From assembly GCA_030141605.1 (NCBI GenBank), contig JAQGDQ010000124.1, forward strand, positions 315,001 through 379,000: a stretch of 64,000 nt of DNA, written 5' to 3'. The notes under the pieces were generated by a model. The model did not search any database and was not told the DNA's origin. It was given only the letters and a program-made list of their open reading frames with translations. This DNA is from Tubiluchus corallicola. Lineage: Eukaryota > Priapulida > Priapulimorpha > Priapulimorphida > Tubiluchidae. Within the stretch, counting starts at the first letter, position 1. Each line of letters begins with the position of its first letter. Positions 11,301 through 23,100 of the stretch are shown piece after piece. Position numbers and translations under genes: made by a program.

Positions 11301-13653
11301 GTGTCATGTGCGCAGTCAAAATTTCAGCTGATTTTATTCAGAATTTTGTCCGGAAAATGTGTCCAAACTCGGCTGAATTTTCAGATTTAAACTCCCGATT
11401 TTTTCGAAATTTTGGCTAAACAGCCTATAGAAAAAACGTTTTAGCGGCGCTTAGTGTGACTCTAGGAAGGAGATATATAGCTCTTTACAAAGAGAAAGAA
11501 CAGGGCTGCACGATGATGTGGGCTATAATGTAGTACGCGTCCACCAAGAGGAGTAGGGAGAAGTTAATTAGATATTTCTATTTTTGGCAATTTTTGCTTG
11601 GAAAACTGCTGACGCAAAGCCATTGTTCTGACGTCATCCATTATACTCTGTCTATATGCCATAATGAAATGAGTGATGCGACATCTGGCGGCAGAGCTGG
11701 AACACGATGCGCCGCTTGCTGTGTGGTTATCTCGATACGCCTCCGGCAGTCAGAAGATCGCATGTGTGAGAGACTAATTGCCCTATTGGTTATCGTTGTC
11801 ATCCGGTTTTTTGTTGGTAATATAGGAAGCAGAAATTTCTCTGGTATGTCAGCTCATTATCTACTCAATGAAGTCTTCTTATTTGGATTTGCTTGTGTCA
11901 GTTGTGTTTCTTTAATCACACGAACACTATTTTATCAGGCCAGTTAACTGGTACCCAAAAACTTCATTAAAAAGACATCATTAGAGATGTCATTAAAAAG
12001 CATTTTTTTTATTTTGTGTTTCGATTAGCGGGATAATTATAATATAAAAACGTGTGGTGCCTAGTCATTATCTGTAATGATGATTCAATATGCAAAGTTT
12101 TTACAAAACTGAATAGGTCTCCGTTATTAACAATAATAATTGACACAAGCAAAACAAACCCCGAAAACTGCTGTAACTCCCCTGCAAATGGCAAGCCCAT
12201 TACCAGCTAATTAGCCAATCAGTCAGTCAGTAATTAATCAGTCAATGAGTTGTCGACTAGTTACATGGGTTATTAGTGTTGACAACTTCCTGGAGAAATG
12301 AAAATGTAACATCACTTATATAAAGAACGCAAAGTGACAGTGTGCACACAGGATTAACGGTTCAGCAGCAAATCATACCATAGTAATGATAACGTTGAAA
12401 AGTTTGTCCCCACAGCAATGTGCAAAACGTTGGATCGGTTGTGGACTGGAGACTTGCAAGCAGCGCTGCTCTGTCAGTCCTCTTTTTTCCCCATGACGTT
12501 AACCATAATATAGCTACGAATCTAGGATATACCAAAAGATATGGATAGTGCTTTAATTTATGCAATATTTTATACAGTAGTAATAATTATAAAATTTAGA
12601 AAGCATTTTATGGAAACTAGAAAAAAACATTTTATAAAGTTTTTTAAGCTTTCATAAATTAAAAGTGGCCGGAATTATGCAGTTTTTACGACTTCTGACA
12701 GCACGTTCGCCTCTTTCTGGCACATGTATTTAATCCATACTGTTCACTGCTTTCAGGAAAACCTGTGAATACGACAGGTCGTGAATGATAGTGTGACATG
12801 AATTTTGCACTGACTGCGTGAGCACTCGCTGGTTTACTGTCCCAAGCCCTTGCCCCAAGCACTTCTGAACGGGTCATGCACGTGGCCCGATGACGTGCGT
12901 CGAACGCATCGGGACGAACATGCATACAGCATACTGCAGTTGCTCGCTCCATGAACCTGTCAAAACCAACACCACAGCACTGACAAATTACTAATTTTGT
13001 TATGCTTTGACCAGCTCGTAAAAACAAATAAAGGAGGAAAATAGCACAAGGTTTGCATGAAAATTCGTTCTGAAACAGAAATAAAGGCGATTTTCCTGGC
13101 AAGTGAGCTACACGCACCTACATTATGTAAATTACAGTTACTATTCGTTATTGCTAAATTTTGGGAGGTGACTTTAAGTCCATAGCACCACGTCTTTTTA
13201 AAATCTTCATGTCTCTGTGACGTAAGAAAAGTTTAAAGATTGGTGTAATGTATTACACTTATTACCACATACTACTAGTTTTAAGCGTACATGATATGAG
13301 CCTATCATTGTCATTCCCGCTTTTACATAAGTAGTTTTCGAAATTCGAAACGTCAGTACACTATAAGTTATTTTTGGCCAGTCTTTGTCACCATACCCCA
13401 TCGAGTGACAATTTTGTTTCCGGATAAGCTACAATCAGGTATGCAGATCCCAACTTAGAAGGGCAAGAACCTGATCATTTTAGCATTATGTTAACCTACG
13501 TTGAAGACAAAAAAGGGCGACCAGAACTCGGCCAAATGACTGACCAAACGTAAACAAAAAATTTGCTCCGAGCGAGGTGAAACATAAACACTATTCCATA
13601 AACACTATCTTTTAACAATTACTGTTGGTGGGCATGTATACCATCGTAAGTTT
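8396..13653. other. Long intergenic stretch, no gene recognised
   Basis: I see no convincing exon on either strand. The longest open frame (12686-13117, minus, 143 codons) is slightly richer in GC but matches no family I know. Around 9075-9235 lies a run of CCGAAACC/AATCCGAGT-type sequence that looks like a decayed transposon; similar wording occurs near 29530-29660. Blocks richer in G and C at 10185-10220 and 11640-11780 could be regulatory. Confidence 0.4.
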
Positions 13654-13665
13654 TGCGCATGCGCA
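13654..13665. promoter_or_regulatory. NRF1-like palindrome upstream of guanine deaminase
   Basis: TGCGCATGCGCA is a perfect 12-bp palindrome matching the NRF1 consensus, in otherwise GC-poor sequence, about 435 bases upstream of the guanine deaminase start codon. NRF1 sites are common in animal housekeeping promoters. Its role here is inferred from position only. Confidence 0.4.
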
Positions 13666-14100
13666 TTTTATAGTTAGGTTGCTCAATTCTCTTATTACCT
13701 TTACATTTAATAAATAAACAAATTATAGCAGACGGTTGATAACGACGTGAACAGAGTGTGGTTATTGGAAAGCGAATGGTATTTTTGGCATAATGCACTG
13801 AATTTTAGTTTTGTTAAAATATAATTTGGTGTTCAAACTCAAGCTGGAATGCCCTCACGGGGGAAATTCATATAGGAGCAACCTGTACGCGCAGATTGTA
13901 TATAACTACATGTATAAGTTTACTTTCATGCAGTAACAACAGCTGACGCAGTTTACGCCTAATGGCTTATACTAACAGACGATTGAGGTCATAAGGCAAG
14001 GAGTAAAGGTTTGAAAGAGCTGAACCTAAAAAGTTAGATTTGATTAATAAGGTTTTGTATTTACAGTACAATTTAGTCGAAAATATACTGTTATTGTGTC

Positions 14101-17100
14101 ATGATGCCAGAAAAAAGGCGGCTCAGAGTGTTTCACGGGACGGCGGTGCATTCGACAGCATCAAAACCGTTATGTGTACTAGAGAATTGTGTTATAGGAG
14201 TCAAAGATCAAAAGGTAAGTGATTGCTCGCTTATCAATATAAGAATTGCAAAGTAAGCAGATCTCTAGATTTACCCGCAAACTGAATGACTGGTTGAAAG
14301 CAAATACCCATTCAAATGATTTTCCTTTAATAACTAACAAAGTGATTTATCTTGAAGTCCAGTCCAGTGGTGGAACTGACGTGGTGTACAAATCTAACTC
14401 ACGATTCTTTGCACTCATTTCCGTAAATTTCAGTGATCGAATTAGTTTTTTTATCGTTCGGGTTGGTTTAAGTTTTTAAGACCATCTTTGGTCTAAGACC
14501 AGAGTTGGCTTAATTTCATCTGCTTCAGGTCTAATGTTAGTACAGCAATGTTAAAGGAAGGGGCAACTAGTATACGGTGTATCATGAAATCTTCACGTAT
14601 ACTCAATACTGCATCATTGCAACGTGCGTAGTGAAATGAATTTTTTCCATCAGGCTGAACAAGTAAAACTAACAATTTTATTGTGTGGGTCAGCATGCGT
14701 TTCTATACTCGCTTGGCATAGAGTTAATTTTACCGCTGTAAATCGAAAATTGCTTCGAATGCTTCTAGTACAATAGTAGGTTATTATTAATCTAATTGAA
14801 CAATTTTATTTGCAAAAATGCAATAATGTTTTTATATGTTGTCGAAGTGTGAACTATTTTACTTTTAAGGAATTTCCGTTGTGTTTTATGGGTTTTGCAC
14901 ACGTAGGCGCATTATTTTACTTCTCGCATCGAAGAGAATAATGGCATGACTTCTGATTTATATAAGATAACTTTTAAATGGACTTCTGTCTGTGTACTTT
15001 TTGTAGATAGCTTTTGTGGTCAATGAAGAAGAATTGGAAACTATTCAGGAAGAATTTAAATTCAGAAACAATGACGTCACAACGTTAAAACCATCGTAAG
15101 TCTGCCTGTTTTGGACTAGCTCATAACTAAATAACAACATTTGTTAAATAACATAGCTCGCCAGGCCCATCAGGAATTGCACCTAACAAGTGACATATCA
15201 TCTAATCTTGTTCTGGATTTACTAAAATAAAGATAATGCAGTTATTTATTATGGTCATAGAGATGCTGTCTATGTACCTAACAAGTGACATATCATCTAA
15301 TCTTATTCTGGATTAACTAAAATAAAGATAATGCAGTTATTTATTATGGTTATAGAGATGCTGGCTATTATAGGGTCTAATGAGCTCACTAAAGTGTGTA
15401 TGACTAGTTTCGTTATTACAATTGTTGCAACTTCATTTCCATTGTCATCTATTGCTCCTACCATTGTTGATGATGACGATGATAATGATAACAGTACTTA
15501 ATAATAACAATAAACGTAATAAAAATTGCTACGATTGTAGTAAAAATCACAAGACTTTTTATTTGGAAAAAGAAACAGGTCTAAAATCAGCCATGCCTTA
15601 CTCCCAGAAATTGAATATTGGAAGCTTTCCTTACTATGGATGTTGCGGTTTAGGTTCGTTTCCCAGAAAAAAGTTTGTTTCTCCCTCTTTCTACCCTTCT
15701 CTGCCGCCCTCCCTTTCTACCCCTTCTCACTCGTTTTCCTTTCTTCTTCTCTGTCTGTCTCTTTCTCTCCCACTTTTTCTCCCTCTCTTTTTCTTGTCTT
15801 TCCCCTTTCTCTCTCATCGCTTTCTCCTATTCTCTTGCTGTTTGTTCGTCTTCCCCTAGGTCATTGTCTCTTTCACCCCCTCTCTCTCTTCTCTCTCGCT
15901 TTCCCTCAGTCACCCTTTGTTCTCTATCTCCCTCCATTTCCCTCTTTCTCCCTCATCCTATTTCTCTCACTCTTTTCTCCCTCTCTCTTTCTCTCTTTCA
16001 CCCCTCGATCTCTTTCGTACTTTCTTGTAGTTGTCTACAGCGCCTTGAGCAATGACCAATTTAAAATATTTTTTTAATTTCGTTTTGGAAAAGTTTTTTT
16101 ATGGCAGAACTAGACCCTAGTTCATTATCAAGATAATCCTCTGAGATGAAAGACTGAACTGGCACAGTTACATTCTGATGCACGTACATCTCTAAACACC
16201 AAGAAATGAACGAAATAATTCGGAATCACAGTAAAAGTACGTAACTGCACAAAAGTGATATTCCTAAGTGGTCTCCCAGCAAACCTGCTGCTAGGCTCTG
16301 TATTGCTTAACTTTAGTAGCCAGTCACACGCCGCGATCACTCACTATGGTGTATATGCAAAGATCAACGTGATTTGCTACCAAATCGTTCTGATATTACA
16401 AATCTACTTTCTTGCTTTAACGAGATGACCAATTTTTTCGATCACAAGATCCCTATTACTCATTACTGTAGCTGAAACAAACTACTTTTTATTGCGTATT
16501 ATCTAACTTCGCCTTAAAAAGATTTATTACATTTTATGTACGTTTTATTTTCTATGAAATGACCGTTCTGGGAAACGGCAATTCTGGGAAAATTCTTTCT
16601 TGGAAAATTTTTTTCTGGGAAGTGAATTTTCTAAAAATTTTCTATGAAAGTTTTTTGTCGGGCAAAAATGTTTTCAGACAAAAGCTTTTCTGGGAAACGA
16701 ATTTACCACGGATGTTGGCATACTGATTACTGAAGCCACCCCGTGGAAAACCTAAACAGAACTAATACAGTATGTCACGTGATTAAATCTTCGCATGGTA
16801 ATGAGAATTCTAGTTCAAGTTTACATGCAAAGCCCCGGGAGCTAGGAAAGCCAAGTTGCTGAATACTTTCTCAAAGGTGTGGCTGCGCAGCATCTTTAGC
16901 TGGAATAATACACTTGCGTGGTTCCGTCAACAGTAGGTCTACTGTTTTTAATAACAAAATACATGTGGGCTGGAGCCTCAGCTTGTTACTTCAACCCACT
17001 CGAGAGACTGCAAAATCGTATTGTCATCTGACTAGATCTAATTTATGGTTAATCCTCCAAAACCTTACTCGATTTAGGTCCACTTCCCATATAAAAGCGT

Positions 17101-20100
17101 TTCTCCGAAAACCATTTTCCATGACACAATAACTTCCCAGAAGAAACTGCCAGAAAAAAATCCCTAAAACTCGCTTCACAAAAAACAGTACTACCGAGAA
17201 ATAATTTTTATTAGAAAGGTAACGGTTACTTTTTTTAATTGCAAGATCTGCTGTTTTAACAGCCTCTGGTTTCTATTTTTGTCTTTGCCTCTTCCCTCTA
17301 CTTCTCTCCCTTTGCACATTTTTCTCCATCAATCACCTCTTTTCTCTCCAGACTTTCTTCCTCCCTGCTTATTGTTCTTTCGTCCTCTCCTACCAACACT
17401 CTTTTTTTCCCCTTTTGCTTTTATCTTTTCTTGTCTTCCCCTCTTTCCCTCACTCTCTCTCATTCTCTATCCATCCAGCCTCTTTCTCGTCTACACTTTA
17501 ATAAACAACATAGAAAATGAAATCACCGCGACTTCACGAAGTATGCAGATTTGTGAAATTTTTGGCATCTAAATTTCCTAAATAAATTCCCCTGCCCCTT
17601 CACAAGACTTTAGACAGGTCTTCGGTGCACCGATCAAAAACAGGTTCTACCTAGCGTTATCTTATGGCAGGACCAGACTCTAGTTGATTATCAAGACAAT
17701 CCTGTGAACCAGCAGAGCAGTCACAGTCACATTCGGATGCTTGTACAAATTGCACATCCTCTCTAAATGAAATAATCGCAGAGAAAGAAATTGCCGAAGA
17801 GGGAGATTCCCAAAGTGGTCACCCAACCACCCAGTTGCCAGGCTTGGCATGCTTAACTTCAGTAACCAAGCACATACCGTGACCACTCAGGTGTCTTGCT
17901 TCTCCCAAGATAAAGAATGCCAAATTTCAACCACATTTAAATGACTGTTTCATGGGAGAAAAATAAAAAGAATCTGAATTTGAATCTGAACAGTGCAAAA
18001 GTTATTCCAGCTTTAGCCGACCATAACCACAGCACCGTTACGTAGCAACAGCAGATCAGTAAGAACAATAACAAGGTGATTAATTCTATGGTTGTTAATG
18101 GCTAATTTACACAAACACACAGTACGAATATGCAAATTAACATAATAGTACTTACATAGCTTTTCTGACGTTACAAAATTACTTTTTTGCCTTAACAGGA
18201 TGATCGTGTGATCCAAGTAGTTAGAATGAACTACTACAATACTTTCATCATACGTTCCTAATGCGTAATATCTAATACAATAATTTATTACATTTTCTGT
18301 GAATTTTATTTTCTATGAAAAAATGACAGTTCTGGACAAAAAAATTCTGGGAAATGGCAATTCTGGGTAAGATCTTTTCTGGGAAGTACATTTTTCTGCC
18401 AAAATTTTTTAGAAAAAAGCTCTTCTGGGAAATGAGTGTACCCACTGGCAAAGTTTGTTGGTACATTAGACCACTTTTATTCTGATTTTAATGAAAGGCA
18501 TTTACTGTTATTTGTTTTTCGTTTCCAAACTCTGACAGTTAGCTTGTATGACTTGTGATGCTGCTCTACCCATATTTTCACAATTTCATTCTAAATTAAT
18601 TATGCACCATTAAATGCACCAAGAAATTTCTTCTGAAAAAACGTTGTACTTCACAATTGAATGTTATAAGATACCTCCTACAATAGCAATTTGATTACTA
18701 AAATTCTATTTTTCTGGAAATGTGCTCACATTTTCAAGTTTTTGCTCAACATTACCCCGAATGACAACTAGCCTTGTTTGATGTTATTTGTATCAAAAAA
18801 GCAAAATACAGCACGAAATTCATACATATGTATATATATTTGTATATACATATGTATGAATTTCGAGCTGTATATTGCTTTTTTGATACAAATAACATAT
18901 TTGTAAAAAATATTATATATAATCTAGATATATATAGAACTCAAAATAAAAAAAAATAAATGCTTGTTTAAAAATTTAGTTTATAATTATTATAATTTAT
19001 TAAGAGCGATTTTTACTATTCATTGGCAAGTATGTACATCTCAAAGACAGACACTGTTTTGAATTAGCACTAGTAGTAGTAGTCTTACATTAATATGGTG
19101 GTGGCCTACATTGTATATTAACATTTTTTACTACAAGCGTGATTATCAATTTTATCTCGCAAGGTCGATTTGTCCTTGTAAAATAAACCCTGGCTGTCAT
19201 GAACTTTATACTACCAATAGTCACTTTGAGGTAGTTACGACATATTAATAACTCCATCCGTGGCCTGCAGAAAATTATTGTAATACTATCAGTAATATTT
19301 TTGTAATAATGCTAACTGTGTTCAACATAAAATTACTGAAGTAATTAACAGTCTAATCACATTTTATGCTACACGTCAGGTACAACATATTGCAAATAAT
19401 GCTGCATTTGTAAAAATTCAGATTAGTGTAGTAATGCTATACATAGTGATATCTTTGTCACTTTTATTCAGCTCGATAAATGGTAAAACACCATGCACAT
19501 AGCTGCAAAAACATACTGTAGCACTTTTACAAGTTATAAGAAATTATGAATTACAAAATTAATTTATACAGAATATGTAAATAACATTGCAATATTTCAA
19601 ACACCTCTTTACAAGTAGTCGTAAAAAGCCGGGTATGTTAGTAATCATGATCAGCCATTAGATGCATAAGTCACAATATCGTGTATTTTCAAAGTGACGT
19701 TAGCTATTTAATTAAATACAACGTTGCCTGTGTTGAGGTCATCTAGCTCTTCAGTTGCATGATAAAACAATATAGTCTTATAATAAGGTTAAAAGAACAG
19801 AAATTATTTTAATGACAACAACTTTAACTTCAAAAAAAATTTAATTCAAAGCAAATGGCAATTAAATTACATTTTACTCATTTCAATTTAGTTTATTTAT
19901 GCGCATTCTGATTACGTGTTTTCTGATTTTTCTTAGCACGTTTTGCAGTGCCTTGAGCAGAAGGAGGTTGCTGTTTCTTATTCATCAGTTCAAGTTGTTT
20001 CTCGATAGTATCACCAATATTAATGGAATCTGGAATGTGAACAAATCTGATTTGTTTCCCTTGGATGAAGAACTCCTGAAATTCCTGAGCTTCCCCATAC

Positions 20101-23100
20101 ATGTTAGTGAAGGTTACGCCGGACATTTTTACATTCATAAATCCATCCACATTGACAATCAACCCTTTTGCAGAAGCTTCATTACGAAGTTCAATGGTAG
20201 TTATTTGACCCTGCAAAGCCTGGAGTAAGCACACTAGGGAATTGACTGATTTGGCTGTTTCACGCAAACTATGTAAACTGAAAGCCATATTTTCAAGCAA
20301 ATGCAGAAGATAGCAGAAGAGATCAAGGAAATGATACGTCTATCTTCACTTTTCACTTATTTTTCAAATAATGTTATTTATTTCTACAGCAGATGATACG
20401 TGTTCAATCTTCATTTATTTTTATAGGCACTGTATATTTTTATATCTGCAGTTTTATCATAATGGACCTCTGCAACATGGAAGTCGGTCTTGAGCATTTT
20501 TATAAATTTAACATCCCTATCATTGCGAATTTTGCAAGCCAGTAATACCAGAGTATTTCTGTGTGCCAAATAATCTATAGTCCGAAATAAGTCCGAAAAT
20601 GTGTCCTCTATATAGACGATGTCTGCACCAAGTACAATATCAAATTGAGAGAAATCCTGCAGGTTGACTCCCCAATTCAGTGCCTTCACGGATACATTTA
20701 CAACTTCATTTGGACCATGTAGATTCTTGTTTACGTTTCTCAATAACGAATCAGTTACACTTTCTCTGTCAGTTATCACAACGTGACCACCAATTAATGC
20801 AGCAACGATGCCTACTAGTCCCGTTCCTGCTCCAAGCTCTATAACGGTTTTGTTTCTGAAAAGGTCCCTGCGTTGCTCAATATATGCACTTAGGACAACA
20901 GCCGCGTCCCACACAACACCAGCAACACCTTGGTGATTCCAGTCTTGTGAAAGAGTGATGGGACGACCTACAAACACAAATTCTTTTGAGTTTTCACGGA
21001 ATGGAGCAAGGATATTGGACGTTTCATACAACACCAGAGCTTTGTTATCACACATAGATCTGTCTGTGTGGCAAGACAACCTTTCAGCAGCAATAATATT
21101 GCAAAAATGGAAGCATATGTGCAAGACTAGGCATTGGCAGCAGTTGAGATTACACTTATTCAGCTGCATTAATAACCATACTCAGTGTGAGGCTCTTCAA
21201 ATTTTTATAAGGAATCTTTTTTTCAGGCAATTCTTGATGCCAGGACTGATCGACAGCCACATACATGGATCACAGTACTCCAATGCTGGACTTTGTCAGG
21301 GCATTTCTCTCTTGCAGTGGCTCAACCAAGTCACGTTTCCTACAGAACAGAAATTTCATGACAGCAGATTTGCAGAAGAGGTTTACACGAAAGCAGTGGT
21401 AAAAAATTTAATATTCTAGTTATACTTACGAGAGGGTAGCTGAGTGGTGGTTATGGGCGTGTGCTAGACAGTGCTAAACGCAATGACTAACTGGATGAGA
21501 GACCATAGGCAAGCAGCTTCTGCCAAACTGCCTCTAGATACTTCTGTCAGTGAGTGAGAATCCTTATATGTACGCCAACAGGGCTAATGTACCTTTTCTG
21601 CTTCATCATCTTATCTTAAATGATCATCATCGAAAATAAACTAGGTTTTAGCCCCATTAGAACCGCTCAAGAATAGTTCTAGATCCTGCCATTGAATGCT
21701 AGAGCCCCCTAACTGACTTGCAGTATGCTGAACGATTTCATAAAATAAATACACTGTACAACTGTAACAACATCCATAATTTGCTAACACAAATAAACAA
21801 ATCTGTATTGAATAAATTTGATATTTATAGTAGAAATATTAGAAAAAAACAGCTCACAAGATCTGTTCAGAAGACATAAATAGGACACTTTCAAGGACAA
21901 AGTATTAACAGGCGTAATAACTGTACATTGAAAAGCAAGACTTATGCAGGTCTAAAAAAGATGATGATGACAAGTTGTGCTGCTTTTGCTATTTTCTCAA
22001 ACAGAAACTGTATATATCTACACAAACTATCACACCAAGATTTAACATAATATATGTTATACTTCGTATACAATTAAGCACACTGAGTGCTTTAAAAAAG
22101 TAAGATACAACACAGTAAATCAATGTGGCATATTAAAAGTTAAGGTACAGTACATAATATTAATCGGGTAGGAGATAGGGAGATATTATCAAGCTCTACT
22201 CAACCTTCTCCACACAGTCATCCATGCTAGGAAAGTGTAACTAGTTTGCGTTTATGGTTACCAGATATTAGGACATAAATCTGTACAGCTTATGATTTTT
22301 TTGTAAATGTCAGCTTTACAAACACAGGCTTGGCAGCTTTCAATGAATGTCCTCAGGCTTTGAATCGCACTATTTAATTACAGTATGAAGTGCATTTAAA
22401 GGTTATCGTTTAAGCGTAGAAATATTTTACATAAAAAAAGATGGTCTATTTTATATAGTATTACTAGACATTGCTTTTCTGGCTTAGTATAATTAATAAA
22501 ACACGTTTAGTAAAAAATGTAATTAATGCATTCTAAACACAAATTTTTAATTCTATGTAAAGCAAAAATACCAATAAAATATATGTCTTGATTTCAGCAT
22601 CGTACATTAAAAAATGGAACCACAACAGCCGCATATTTTGGAACCATTCATGTCAATGGTAGTTTGAAGTTAGCTGATGCAGCAGGTAAAATCCATTTGA
22701 AAGCAGTTATGAAATTAGTGTGCACTAATATAAAATTTTATCATTTTGCATGCGACTGCGAATAGTGCAATTACAAGTTTCATTGTTGGGCCTGATTAAC
22801 TTGCTGGAAACTGAGAAATTTTACACAACATTCATTAATTTTGTTACAATGAATACTTGCAGGTAAAAACAGCCAACAGATCTATTAAGAGGGCTTCTTA
22901 GGCTTTGTAATGATCACATTTTTGTGTCAAGATCATTTTTGTGTTTTGTGCGCTTTCGGTAAATTTATCAAGTGCTTTATGCTGTTTTTTCCAGTAGTTA
23001 AATTATTTGCCTACTTAAACAAAAACAGCCAACATCTTCAAATAACTAATGAAATATCCAACCGTAATATGTTATTTATGCAACTGCAGGTCATAAACTT

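Larger units (their letters stand above)
15598..16702. mobile_element. Composite inverted-repeat element, copy 1
   Basis: The left border carries CTCCCAGAAA (15601) and TTCCCAGAA (15660). The right border carries several inverted counterparts, TTCTGGGAA, between about 16566 and 16700. Between them are a C/T-rich tract and a minus-strand 5S-like SINE. The same order recurs at 17084-18437. It could be a non-autonomous DNA transposon with repetitive subterminal ends. Exact ends and target duplications were not found. Confidence 0.55.
17084..18437. mobile_element. Composite inverted-repeat element, copy 2
   Basis: It has the same architecture as the element at 15598. The left end carries TTCCCAGAA (17135) and related words, followed by a C/T-rich tract (17279-17482), a minus-strand 5S-like SINE and a right end with repeated TTCTGGGAAA up to about 18430. 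The stretch from about 18150 to 18437 is clearly homologous to 16400-16702, including ATTACATTTT..GT..TTTTATTTTCTATGAAA. The two copies are direct repeats about 1.5 kb apart. Confidence 0.55.

Noticed and set aside
12686-13117. 143-codon minus-strand frame with many Cys and Arg
   Set aside because: No recognisable domain and no neighbouring exons. Slightly raised GC alone does not support a gene.
15422-16077. Overlapping 126-145-codon Ser/Leu/Phe-rich frames
   Set aside because: They are produced by a C/T-rich low-complexity tract and have no domain or splice support.
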